Shown: positions 1-6,200, counted from the first letter of the stretch. The stretch: DNA of 7,604 nucleotides from Kiritimatiellales bacterium (GCA_041656295.1 JBBADV010000038.1:1-7604); one strand, 5' to 3'. Program-made: numbers and translations. The notes: generated by a model not told the origin, from the sequence alone.

Positions 1-35
1 TCCAGACTCATCGTTTCCATCCCTCCAGCAACAGG

Positions 36-117
36 GTGTCATCCTTATGAGTCAACGAAACAATCCGCCCCCCTCTGCGGCCCGTGCTTCGGTGTCTTTT
101 TTTATGAGTCAATTCGC
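36..117 (+). repeat. Left arm of an 82-bp perfect inverted repeat
   Basis: These 82 bases are identical, without a mismatch, to the reverse complement of 7523-7604. Inside the arm the 11-mer TTATGAGTCAA occurs twice (45-55 and 102-112, period 57), so the element looks like a 57-bp module bounded by a short direct repeat. An open frame crosses the arm (MSQRNNPPPS...) and is open from the left edge of the window to a stop at 155-157. It shows no protein-family features and I do not call it a gene. The arm is most likely one copy of a dispersed intergenic repeat. The first 35 bases of the window lie outside it and show nothing recognisable. Confidence 0.9.
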
Positions 118-127
118 AGTCAATTCG
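108..127. repeat. Tandem duplication of GTCAATTCG at the inner edge of the inverted repeat
   Basis: GTCAATTCG occurs at 108-116 and again at 119-127, a period of 11. The identity between the two inverted-repeat arms stops at 117, inside this short duplication. The left arm's inner boundary may therefore mark an old insertion or slippage event, which is an inference. Confidence 0.6.
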
Positions 128-153
128 AGGACTCGTTTTATGGTTAAAAACGG

Positions 154-182
154 TTGACAGCAGGGGGCTTCTCGCCTAATTT
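154..182 (+). promoter_or_regulatory. Probable sigma-70-type promoter for rplU-rpmA(-obg)
   Basis: A perfect -35 hexamer TTGACA (154-159) is followed by a 17-base spacer and a -10 element TAATTT (177-182), which keeps the key T, A and final T of the consensus. Transcription would begin near 189, giving a leader of only about 25 bases before the rplU start at 213. That is too short for a structured ribosomal-protein leader. The promoter lies just inside the left inverted-repeat arm. Confidence 0.65.
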
Positions 183-212
183 TTCACCTCTTTGGCTAAT
201 GAAGGATTTGTT

Positions 213-530
213 ATGGAAGCGTATGCAGTAATTGAAACCGGCGGGAAACAGTACCGCGTTGAGAAAGACACCGTGCTGAGTGTCGAGCTTCTCGATGCTG
301 AGGCCGGTAAAACCGTTGAATTTGATCAGGTTCTGGCTGTCTCTAACGGCACGGAACTCACTATCGGAACGCCGGTGGTTGCCGGTGCAAAAGTCACCGC
401 CAGCATAATTGAAAACTACCGCGACAATAAAATTGTCGTCTTCAAAAAGAAACGCCGCAAAGGGTTCCGCAAGAAAATCGGACACCGGCAGGAGCTCACC
501 AAGCTGAAAATTGAATCCATCAGCGCATAA
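213..530 (+). CDS. rplU: 50S ribosomal protein L21 (bL21)
   Basis: This 105-residue protein matches the usual length of bL21 (about 103). It has the N-terminal AVIETGGKQYRV block and the basic C-terminal signature KKKRRKGFRKKIGHRQ, followed by LTKLKIESI. bL21 binds 23S rRNA in the large subunit and contacts bL20. The start is the ATG at 213, because GAAGGA (201-206) sits six bases upstream as a ribosome-binding site. An in-frame TTG at 192 would add seven residues that the family lacks. The gene opens the rplU-rpmA-obg cluster conserved across bacteria and lies 15 bases before rpmA. A promoter at 154-182 probably drives it. Confidence 0.97.
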   Translation: MEAYAVIETGGKQYRVEKDTVLSVELLDAEAGKTVEFDQVLAVSNGTELTIGTPVVAGAKVTASIIENYRDNKIVVFKKKRRKGFRKKIGHRQELTKLKIESISA

Positions 531-545
531 TTTCAGGAGAGAACA

Positions 546-800
546 ATGGCACATAAAAAAGGACAAGGTTCTTCAAATAACGGTCGAGACAGTAATGCGC
601 AGCGGCGCGGTGTAAAACGCTTCGGCGGACAGGAAGTCACCGCAGGCAGCATCCTCGTTCGGCAGGTCGGCAGCAAATTTGTCGCCGGTGCGAACGTCGG
701 ACAAGGCCGCGACTTCACTCTTTTCGCCCTGAAAAGCGGAACAGTTGAATTTGATAAAGCCGGCCGCCGCGTCAACGTACGTGAGCTTCAAACGGCATAA
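546..800 (+). CDS. rpmA: 50S ribosomal protein L27 (bL27)
   Basis: The 84-residue product is a full-length bL27. It starts MAHKKGQGSS and has the NGRDSNAQRRGVKRFGGQ core, then AGSILVRQ and the GxNVGxGRDxTLFAL segment. The N-terminal AHKK tail reaches toward the peptidyl-transferase centre in the ribosome. No N-terminal extension of the kind cleaved by the Prp protease in Firmicutes is present, which fits a non-Firmicute. AGGAGA (535-540) lies five bases before the ATG and is a strong ribosome-binding site. The gene follows rplU closely and is surely cotranscribed with it. A terminator-like hairpin lies 27 bases after its stop codon. Confidence 0.97.
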   Translation: MAHKKGQGSSNNGRDSNAQRRGVKRFGGQEVTAGSILVRQVGSKFVAGANVGQGRDFTLFALKSGTVEFDKAGRRVNVRELQTA

Positions 801-827
801 TATTTCGAGCGGAGTAAAAACGGGAAC

Positions 828-863
828 CGGCGGGCTTTATACAAAGTCCGCTGTTTTCGTTTC
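828..863 (+). terminator. Terminator or attenuator between rpmA and obg
   Basis: Bases 828-838 pair with 843-853 in an uninterrupted 11-bp stem that includes two G-U pairs, closed by the four-base loop ATAC. TTTTCGTTTC (854-863) follows at once. This is the layout of an intrinsic terminator, although the T-tract is interrupted. Because obg starts 25 bases further on with no clear promoter of its own, partial readthrough is the simplest reading: much bL21/bL27 mRNA and less Obg mRNA. Confidence 0.6.
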
Positions 864-887
864 AGCCCTGAACACCGAACTGAATGC

Positions 888-1889
888 ATGAAAGCCACCG
901 TATTTAGAGATCGTGTAAAAATTTTCGTCCGCGCCGGTAACGGCGGCGACGGCATCTGCTCGTTCCGCCGCGAAAAATTTGTACCGAAAGGCGGACCGGA
1001 CGGCGGCGACGGCGGTCATGGCGGGAATGTGATTCTGCGCGGCAATATGGACGAAGATTCGCTCAACACACTTCATCATCATCCGCATCAGCGCGCCGCA
1101 CACGGCGGACATGGGAAAGGTTCCAATCGCACCGGGAAAACCGGCGCTGATAAAATCCTGAATGTTCCTTGCGGCACCGTAGTGCTCGATCCCGATACCG
1201 AAGAATTTATCGGCGAAATTCTCGTGCATGGCGAAGAGATGATGATCGCCAAAGGCGGGCGCGGCGGTCTTGGCAACACCCATTTTAAATCGTCTGTTAC
1301 ACAGGCACCGACACGCTGCACACCCGGCACCGCCGGCGAAGAGCGCGCATACCGGCTCGAACTTAAACTCATGACCGATGTCGGGCTGGTCGGCTATCCG
1401 AACGCCGGCAAATCCACCCTGCTCACCGCCCTCACCGATGCCCGTCCGAAAATCGCCGCCTATCCGTTCACGACACTCAATCCGATCATCGGCACGCTGA
1501 TTTTCGAAAACTTTAACCGTATCCGCATCGCCGACATCCCGGGGCTCATCGACGGCGCCAGCGAGGGCGTCGGACTCGGACACTATTTTCTGCGCCACAT
1601 CGAGCGCTCAAAATTTCTGCTTTTCGTTATTGATATGGCGGCGGCTGACGGACGCGACCCGGTTGATGATTACAATAATCTGCGCGCTGAACTTATTGCA
1701 TATAATCCCGATCTCGCGGCGCGCCCGTTTCATGTGCTCGCCAACAAAATGGATGAACCGGCGGCGGCAGAGAATTTTAAAATTTTTAAACAGTGCACCG
1801 GCACTGCCGTGTTTCCCATTTCTGCCGGACTCAACAAAGGGCTCGATGAGATCAAAGAACTTCTTTACCGGCATTTCTTCAGCAAATAA
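888..1889 (+). CDS. obg: GTPase Obg (ribosome-assembly GTPase ObgE/CgtA)
   Basis: The 333-residue protein has the glycine-rich Obg fold over roughly residues 1-158 (GNGGDGICSFRREKF, GGPDGGDGGHGG, AKGGRGGLGN) followed by a G domain. The G motifs are G1 GYPNAGKS (169-176), switch I YPFTTLNP (192-199), G3 DIPG (216-219), G4 NKMD (286-289) and G5 ISA (311-313). Obg binds GTP and acts in 50S subunit maturation and stress signalling. The protein ends soon after the G domain, so it has neither the OCT domain found in Firmicutes nor the acidic tail found in Proteobacteria. The start is ATG 888, because no in-frame start lies closely upstream. No good Shine-Dalgarno sequence is visible, which suggests weak translation. 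Gene order with rplU and rpmA supports the call. Confidence 0.97.
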   Translation: MKATVFRDRVKIFVRAGNGGDGICSFRREKFVPKGGPDGGDGGHGGNVILRGNMDEDSLNTLHHHPHQRAAHGGHGKGSNRTGKTGADKILNVPCGTVVLDPDTEEFIGEILVHGEEMMIAKGGRGGLGNTHFKSSVTQAPTRCTPGTAGEERAYRLELKLMTDVGLVGYPNAGKSTLLTALTDARPKIAAYPFTTLNPIIGTLIFENFNRIRIADIPGLIDGASEGVGLGHYFLRHIERSKFLLFVIDMAAADGRDPVDDYNNLRAELIAYNPDLAARPFHVLANKMDEPAAAENFKIFKQCTGTAVFPISAGLNKGLDEIKELLYRHFFSK

Positions 1890-1975
1890 CTGCAGCCGGT
1901 ATCCGGGCCGTTCAGACCATAAAAAGCGTGCAGCATAAAATATCCGAACCTATAACAGGTGAGCTCATTCCGGAC

Positions 1976-1996
1976 TGTTTCCGCACCGCGGAAACA
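1976..1996 (+). other. Perfect hairpin downstream of obg
   Basis: TGTTTCCGC (1976-1984) pairs with GCGGAAACA (1988-1996), giving nine perfect base pairs around a three-base ACC loop. It lies 87 bases after the obg stop codon. No T-tract follows on either strand, so it is not a classical intrinsic terminator. It could stabilise or help terminate the obg transcript. The rest of 1890-2070 shows nothing I recognise. Confidence 0.5.
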
Positions 1997-2068
1997 ATTA
2001 AAATACATTGAGTAAGAGTCTTTGACCGGACGATAAGCAGAGAACGCAAAAAGTAATTGCGCCTGATC

Positions 2069-2105
2069 GCAAATTAAAACCGGCGGCGCATGCGCACCGC
2101 CGGTT
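2069..2105 (-). terminator. Intrinsic terminator of the rubrerythrin gene
   Basis: Read on the - strand, bases 2105-2094 pair with 2089-2078 in a 12-position GC-rich stem with a single mismatch (2087/2096) and a four-base loop. TTTTAATTT follows immediately. It starts 28 bases after the rubrerythrin stop codon. On the + strand the stem is followed by TTAATAATC, so it may also slow transcription coming from obg, but the - strand is the better fit. Confidence 0.8.
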
Positions 2106-2132
2106 AATAATCAATATCCACCCGAGCGGACT

Positions 2133-2711
2133 CTACCAGTTTTCAGCCAGCAGCTCAAAGTGTGCCTGCGGATGATCACATGCAGCGCACTTGAGCGGTG
2201 CTTTCATTCCTTTATGCAAATAGCCGCAGTTACGGCAGCGCCACACAACCTCTTCTGCGCGCTCAAACACTTTGCCGTCGGCAATGTTTGCGGCGAGCTG
2301 ACGGTACCGTTTATCATGTTCCTTTTCGGCAACGATGATTGCACAGAATACGGAAGCGATTAAGGTGAAGCCCTCTTCCTTTGCAACCTTTGCAAATGCC
2401 GGATACATCTCGCTCCATTCATGCTCTTCGCCGGCGGCGGCATGCAGGAGATTTTCGCGTGTTGAGGTGCTGACCGGACCCGCCGGGAATGCGGCAGTAA
2501 TTTCGATATCCGGACCGCCCTCCATCAGCTTAAACAGGCGTTTAGCATGTTCTTTTTCCTGATTGGCAGTTTCTTCAAAAATATCAGCGATCTGAACATA
2601 GCCCTCTTTTTTCGCGATGCTGGCAAAATAGTTATAACGGTTACGCGCCTGCGATTCGCCGGCGAATGCGATCATCAGATTTTTTTCAGTCTGACTTCCT
2701 CTAAGCTCCAT
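2133..2711 (-). CDS. rbr: Rubrerythrin
   Basis: The 192-residue protein is a canonical rubrerythrin, a peroxide-reducing non-haem iron protein of anaerobes. The four-helix ferritin-like domain carries the di-iron ligands: E19 (AGESQARNRY), E52 and H55 (ANQEKEHAKR), E95 and E98 (GEEHEW), E129 and H132 (AEKEHDKRY). A C-terminal rubredoxin domain binds one iron through C159, C162, C175 and C178 (CRNCGY...CAAC) and ends in FELLAENW. I chose ATG 2711 over an ATG four codons upstream because GGAGG (2721-2717) sits five bases before it and the resulting N-terminus, MELRGSQTEKN, matches the family. It reduces hydrogen peroxide with electrons delivered via a rubredoxin-type partner. It is a single-gene unit with its own promoter and terminator. 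Confidence 0.97.
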   Translation of the reverse strand: MELRGSQTEKNLMIAFAGESQARNRYNYFASIAKKEGYVQIADIFEETANQEKEHAKRLFKLMEGGPDIEITAAFPAGPVSTSTRENLLHAAAGEEHEWSEMYPAFAKVAKEEGFTLIASVFCAIIVAEKEHDKRYRQLAANIADGKVFERAEEVVWRCRNCGYLHKGMKAPLKCAACDHPQAHFELLAENW

Positions 2712-2746
2712 AATTTCCTCCATGTTGTTGTTACTAACTGATGCTC

Positions 2747-2755
2747 ATTATAACA
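2747..2755 (-). promoter_or_regulatory. Extended -10 promoter of rubrerythrin
   Basis: On the - strand TGTTATAAT (2755-2747) is a perfect extended -10 (TG-N-TATAAT). TTGAAT (2773-2768) lies 15 bases upstream of the -10 hexamer as a partial -35 at short spacing. A good extended -10 does not need a strong -35. Transcription would begin near 2740, about 29 bases before the chosen ATG, leaving room for the GGAGG ribosome-binding site. Confidence 0.7.
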
Positions 2756-2787
2756 GGTGCACCGTCGATTCAAAGCCCGTTCATAGA

Positions 2788-2804
2788 TATAAAACAAATT
2801 TATA
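2788..2804. promoter_or_regulatory. AT-rich dyad upstream of the rubrerythrin promoter
   Basis: TATAAA (2788-2793), five bases, then TTTATA (2799-2804) form a perfect 6-bp inverted repeat centred roughly 55 bases upstream of the predicted rubrerythrin start. The position would suit an activator. PerR boxes are also AT-rich dyads, but this does not match the PerR consensus, so no regulator is assigned. A chance occurrence cannot be excluded. Confidence 0.3.
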
Positions 2805-2810
2805 CCGGGA

Positions 2811-2849
2811 CAAAATAAGAATAATTGACAGCAGGCATATCCTGTCAAT
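2811..2849 (-). terminator. Terminator-like hairpin downstream of gcvT
   Basis: On the - strand ATTGACAG (2849-2842) and CTGTCAAT (2831-2824) form a perfect 8-bp stem with a ten-base loop, followed by TATTCTTATTTTG. It lies about 114 bases after the gcvT stop codon and before the rubrerythrin promoter, so it would separate the two transcription units. The stem is not GC-rich and the T-tract is interrupted, hence the moderate confidence. Confidence 0.55.
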
Positions 2850-2862
2850 CATCAACCGATCC

Positions 2863-2892
2863 AGACAGGTTTTGTGCAAATCCGACCTGTCT
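2863..2892. other. Second hairpin in the gcvT-rbr intergenic region
   Basis: AGACAGGT (2863-2870) and ACCTGTCT (2885-2892) form a perfect 8-bp dyad with a 14-base loop. The arms share the GACAG/CTGTC core with the neighbouring hairpin at 2824-2849, so the region holds four copies of the same 5-mer in alternating orientation. On the + strand TTTAT follows. It could be part of a two-hairpin termination region for gcvT or a paired protein-binding site. Confidence 0.45.
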
Positions 2893-2962
2893 TTTATGCC
2901 GGCGGTCATGATGAATGTTTCGAAGTCCGTCAACACAGCCGTTCATGTCGAACATGTATGTG

Positions 2963-4042
2963 TTAACCGCGCGCGGTGCCTTTCTTATAAAACGGCAGAT
3001 CGGTGACAGTCGCCGGGAATCTGCTGCCGCGAATTTCAACATCAAGCGTGGTCCCGATTGCGGCGGCATCCGTTTTCACGAACGCGAGCGCAATGGCTTT
3101 ACTGAGACTCGGCGAAACGGAGCCGCTGGTAACTATGCCGGTTTTTTCTCCGTTAAAAAAAACACTGTCACCGGCGCGTGCGGCACGGCGGGTTTCGAAT
3201 GTGAGTGCAACAAGAAATTCCGGCGGATTTCCGAGCTCGCGCTTTACCGCGTCTTCACCGATATACCCGCCGGTTTTACGCAAAAACGCACCGCGCGTTA
3301 CCGCCACCGGTGTGCGGTCGGCAGAAAGTTCATGTCCGTAAAGCGAATAACCCATCTCAAGGCGCAGCGTGTCGCGTGCGCCGAGTCCGACCGGCCGCAC
3401 AAGTTCACAGTCGAGCAGCGCGCGCCAGACGTGCACTGCACGATCCGCCGGGAAATAGAGTTCATAACCGAATTCGCCGGTGTAACCGGTGCGGCTGATA
3501 AGCATTTCCGTATCGAAAACGCGGTGCGTTTCGATGCGGAAATAGCCGGGATCCGGCGCGGCGCGGCCGCTCGCTTTTTCAAATGCTTCGCGCGCGCGCG
3601 GCCCCTGCAGATCCAGTTTGGCCATATCAGCGGACAGGTCGGTAAATTTTGTTTCCGGCGACAGATGGCTGCGAATCCATTCTGCATCGGCAGCGCACGT
3701 TCCGGCATTCACAACGAGCATATAGCGTTCCTGATCGAGGCGGTAGCAGGTTAAGTCGTCAATCACGCCGCCCCGTCCGTTCAGCATAAATCCATAGCGG
3801 CATTGTCCGGCTTCGAGCGACAGCACGTTCATCGTCAGCAGTTTTTCAAGATCAGCTGCTGCTGTAACTCCGGAGAGTTCAAATTCACCCATGTGGCAGA
3901 TATCAAACAATCCGGCGCTTGTGCGCGTATGTTCGTGTTCGGCGAGAATACCTTCATACTGAATCGGCATATCCCAGCCGCCGAATTCAGCCATGCGTGC
4001 GCGCAGGTTTATATGTTCCTCGTGGAGCGGGGTTTTTTTCAC
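2963..4042 (-). CDS. gcvT: Aminomethyltransferase (glycine cleavage system T protein)
   Basis: The 359-residue product has the length and motifs of GcvT, which transfers the aminomethyl carbon from lipoyl-H protein to tetrahydrofolate and releases ammonia. Visible are TPLHEEH near the start, FGGWDMPIQY (20-29), SAGLFDICHMGEF (42-54), GGVIDDLTCYR (91-101) with the catalytic aspartate at 95/96, SRTGYTGEFGYEL (183-195), VGLGARDTLRLEMGYSLYGHEL (218-239) and the C-terminal TSGSVSPSL. The start is a GTG at 4042 that shares four bases (GTGA) with the stop of the upstream HAD gene, with AAGGAG (4059-4054) eleven bases before it. This arrangement suggests coupled translation. Genes for the H, P and L proteins are not in the window, so the pathway assignment rests on this protein alone. 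Confidence 0.95.
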   Translation of the reverse strand: MKKTPLHEEHINLRARMAEFGGWDMPIQYEGILAEHEHTRTSAGLFDICHMGEFELSGVTAAADLEKLLTMNVLSLEAGQCRYGFMLNGRGGVIDDLTCYRLDQERYMLVVNAGTCAADAEWIRSHLSPETKFTDLSADMAKLDLQGPRAREAFEKASGRAAPDPGYFRIETHRVFDTEMLISRTGYTGEFGYELYFPADRAVHVWRALLDCELVRPVGLGARDTLRLEMGYSLYGHELSADRTPVAVTRGAFLRKTGGYIGEDAVKRELGNPPEFLVALTFETRRAARAGDSVFFNGEKTGIVTSGSVSPSLSKAIALAFVKTDAAAIGTTLDVEIRGSRFPATVTDLPFYKKGTARG

Positions 4043-4671
4043 AATGCGCTCAACTCCTTCCAGGTAAATTGCGGCACACCGGCAACTGCGCGCCCGCTCC
4101 CGTTTTTAATCATAATGACAGCACAGCCGGCACCGCGTGCAGCGGTGATTCCGGCGCAGCTGTCTTCAAACACCAACACATTTTCCGGCGACTGCCGCAA
4201 CCGTTTAAGTGCCAGCCGATACATTTCCGGATCAGGTTTGCGGTGCTGTACATCCTCGGCGGTGCAAATAACGTTAAACACACCGGCGAGTCCGGTTTTG
4301 CTCAGCGCATTGTCGACAAATTCCCGCGGCGAATTACTCGCCAGCGCCAGTGGGATTTTTCCGTGCCACGCCGTTATAAAATTTCCGGCGCCGGACAGCA
4401 GTTCTGCTTTAAAATTCCGTTTTACATGTTCGCGCTTCAGTGCCAGCACATCCGCCGGATTTAAATTCAGTTTGTGCCGTGCGGAAAGCACCGGCGCGAA
4501 CCGGCTTGTGTGCGATTCAAAAAATTCGCGGAGCTCCGCATCCGTAATCCGGTAGCCGCTGAGTTTTTCTACCGCCCAGGCAAAGCCGGCAGCGTGATAT
4601 TTTTCGGAATCGATCAGCGTTCCGTCGAGATCAAAAATGAATGCGCAATACTGTGTAACATCCGGTTTCAT
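4039..4671 (-). CDS. HAD-superfamily hydrolase, beta-phosphoglucomutase-like phosphatase
   Basis: The 210-residue protein has all four HAD motifs: I DLDGT with D14 and D16, II the serine in ALASNSP (S112), III K145 in RKPDP, and IV FEDS (E169, D170) followed by GITAARGAG. A helical cap lies between motifs I and II (about residues 20-95), so this is HAD subfamily IA. Such enzymes act on sugar phosphates, phosphoglycolate or similar small phosphates, and the substrate cannot be read from the sequence. I place the start at ATG 4671 because MKPDVTQYCAFIFDLDGTL fits the family. The frame stays open 31 codons further upstream, but that part runs through a dispersed repeat and looks non-coding. No Shine-Dalgarno sequence is evident. 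The last four bases overlap gcvT, implying one operon. Confidence 0.9.
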   Translation of the reverse strand: MKPDVTQYCAFIFDLDGTLIDSEKYHAAGFAWAVEKLSGYRITDAELREFFESHTSRFAPVLSARHKLNLNPADVLALKREHVKRNFKAELLSGAGNFITAWHGKIPLALASNSPREFVDNALSKTGLAGVFNVICTAEDVQHRKPDPEMYRLALKRLRQSPENVLVFEDSCAGITAARGAGCAVIMIKNGSGRAVAGVPQFTWKELSAL

Positions 4672-4690
4672 CAATGTGATGAATTTCGTG

Positions 4691-4732
4691 TATTCCACCG
4701 CCTCTGGAAAGAACCTTTTGCGAGTTTCTTTT
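4691..4732 (+). repeat. Degenerate 42-bp repeat, copy A
   Basis: This stretch matches 4833-4874 in direct orientation at 30 of 42 positions without gaps. The shared anchors are TATTCC, CTCT, AAAGAA, CTTTTG and GAG. Within this copy TTCCA (4692-4696) and TGGAA form a small inverted repeat. It lies in the leader of the HAD gene and resembles the TTCCA...TGGAA intergenic repeats I recall from Kiritimatiellota-type genomes, an unverified recollection. Confidence 0.6.
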
Positions 4733-4832
4733 AAACCCGCCGGCAATATCCCGGTGCGGCACATACATGTATGCTCAACATATTTTAATTTTCAGAACAC
4801 CCGCGCCGGCAAAATTTTTCTCCGGCAGCACA

Positions 4833-4874
4833 TATTCCGCTTTCTCTAAAAAGAATCTTTTGAGAGATTTGTTC
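4833..4874 (+). repeat. Degenerate 42-bp repeat, copy B, with a hairpin over the VanZ-gene ribosome-binding site
   Basis: This is the partner of 4691-4732 (30/42 identical). Inside it, 4843-4853 pairs with 4857-4867 in an 11-position stem with one A-G mismatch and a three-base loop. The purine stretch GAGAGA (4862-4867), the only plausible ribosome-binding site for the ATG at 4877, lies in the right arm. If transcribed, the stem would hide it. Apart from these two repeats, the divergent intergenic region 4672-4876 contains only a 12-bp palindrome, CATACATGTATG, at 4762-4773. I could not identify convincing promoters there. Confidence 0.55.
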
Positions 4875-4876
4875 CC

Positions 4877-6103
4877 ATGTTTGCGGCCGTTGAAATACGA
4901 AAGAAAAACGCCGGCATTTTTGCACTGGCGGCGCTCGCAGGAATTTTGATTCTGTTCGCTTTCTATTCGCCCTGGAAATCCGCCGGCGGGGATTTAATCA
5001 GCGACGGAAGTTTTGAAACGGCGGAATCAACAGAACAGTGGACCGGCTGGAGCGAACGTGCAGAACGGCTTGCCGGCGCCGGCTACAAAAATTCCACAGG
5101 GATTAAACTGACCGCCTCACCGGGGAAACGCGGAGACCTTTACATCACCGTCACCAATCTCGCCGGATGTGATGCCTTCATTGCAATCGCACGTGCCAGA
5201 ACTGAAGGCGAAATGATCATTGATGATTCCGGCTGGCGCCTGCCGCGTGGAATTTTTTTCTACCGTACCGCCGCCGGACGCGGGATCTGGAGCGAAAACC
5301 ATACGTTTTTCCGCCTGGATAAACCGGTGCGGTGGAAAAAATACTCTGAAGTATTCCCCGTCGTGCGAGACACGGTCGATGCGCGGCTCCACTTACAAAA
5401 CCTCGCGCCAGGCGGTGTGCTGTATGTTGACGATGTTTCACTGATTCCTGCTCACCGCCGCACATCCGCAACTCCGGTATTCACCGGCGCACTGCTGCTG
5501 TGGGCGGCCGCATTCATCTATGCACTGCGCGCATGTGCACCGTGGAAAAAACGCGGCGGAATGCTGATGACCGCAATTGCATTGCTGATTGTCCTCGGCT
5601 CGGCTGTTCCGGGACGCGTGCTCGACAGAGGAATCCACGTTGTTGCATCATTTGTTCAGCATCCTGCAGAAGTTGTCACGCCGGCAAAAATGCCATCCAA
5701 AGACGCGCACGGAGATCGTGCTTCTCCGGCAGCATCAGCCGTGTTAAAACCCCCGCCGCCGGAAAAAACTCCACTGAAGTCCCAAACACTGTACGGCAAC
5801 CGCATCGTCGGTACGGTTCACCTTCATGGACACTTTATCCTGTTCACCCTGCTGGCGGCAGTGAGTGCATTTTCCTGGCGCACATTACTGCCGGTCGCAG
5901 GCGGACTGCTCATTTTCTCCGCCGCCGTTGAAACCCTGCAACTGATGATTCCTGATCGCGGCGCTTCACTGAGCGATTTCTGGATTAACATCGCCGGCTG
6001 TTCTGCTGGACTGATTCTCTACACCGGCGCCCTGCTCACTTATTTATTCATCCGCAGTATCTTTCGCGCTGTAAATTTTTCACGCGCAAAAATCGCAAAA
6101 TAA
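4877..6103 (+). CDS. Membrane protein: carbohydrate-binding-like beta-sandwich fused to a VanZ-like domain
   Basis: This 408-residue protein has three parts. Residues 13-31 form an N-terminal membrane anchor. Residues ~38-190 look like an extracytoplasmic CBM4/9-type jelly roll, framed by LISDGSFE at its start and GGVLYVDDVSLIP at its end. Two membrane segments follow (~203-219 and ~229-246), then a proline/alanine-rich linker (~262-305). The C-terminus (~315-395) is VanZ-like: the H319-F320 pair, E352-T-L-Q355, R361, D367, N371 and G374 in IPDRGASLSDFWINIAGCSAG, with several hydrophobic helices. VanZ proteins confer low-level teicoplanin resistance in enterococci, but most VanZ-like proteins have unknown roles. 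The ATG at 4877 has only a weak ribosome-binding site, GAGAG (4862-4866). The gene stands alone. The function is unassigned, and the beta-sandwich call is weaker than the VanZ call. Confidence 0.8.
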   Translation: MFAAVEIRKKNAGIFALAALAGILILFAFYSPWKSAGGDLISDGSFETAESTEQWTGWSERAERLAGAGYKNSTGIKLTASPGKRGDLYITVTNLAGCDAFIAIARARTEGEMIIDDSGWRLPRGIFFYRTAAGRGIWSENHTFFRLDKPVRWKKYSEVFPVVRDTVDARLHLQNLAPGGVLYVDDVSLIPAHRRTSATPVFTGALLLWAAAFIYALRACAPWKKRGGMLMTAIALLIVLGSAVPGRVLDRGIHVVASFVQHPAEVVTPAKMPSKDAHGDRASPAASAVLKPPPPEKTPLKSQTLYGNRIVGTVHLHGHFILFTLLAAVSAFSWRTLLPVAGGLLIFSAAVETLQLMIPDRGASLSDFWINIAGCSAGLILYTGALLTYLFIRSIFRAVNFSRAKIAK

Positions 6104-6180
6104 TTATGGGCCGAATGATTGATAAACCACAGAGCGCACTGAGAACTTTTTAACTCTCAACTGTAAACCCTGAACACGGA

Positions 6181-6200
6181 ACGCGGCGAGGGCGCCGCGT
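6181..6200 (+). other. GC-rich perfect hairpin after the VanZ-like gene
   Basis: ACGCGGCG (6181-6188) and CGCCGCGT (6193-6200) form eight perfect pairs around the loop AGGG. It lies 77 bases after the VanZ-like stop codon. CTACTATTCT follows, which is not a proper T-tract, so it could be either a weak terminator or a repeat element. Confidence 0.5.

Noticed and set aside
837..1598. A 253-codon open frame on the - strand opposite obg
   Set aside because: It is the antisense shadow of a GC-rich conserved gene and resembles no known protein.
1951..1961. TATAACAGGTG shared with 2749-2759 in the rubrerythrin promoter, suggesting a second promoter copy
   Set aside because: Shared 11-mers are expected by chance in 7.6 kb, and the -10 at this copy is degraded (TATAGG).
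3271..3300. Possible compensating frameshift in gcvT where TPVAVTRGAFLRKTGGYIG replaces the more usual PLEAGLG-type segment
   Set aside because: This segment is variable in the family (the E. coli protein has SPLAANMG here), the frame is continuous and flanking motifs are intact.
2915..3754. A 279-codon open frame on the + strand opposite gcvT
   Set aside because: It is the antisense shadow of gcvT, whose full-length family match on the - strand is unambiguous.
4762..4773. Perfect 12-bp palindrome CATACATGTATG as an operator
   Set aside because: One or two 12-bp palindromes are expected by chance in a sequence of this length, and no promoter was located next to it.
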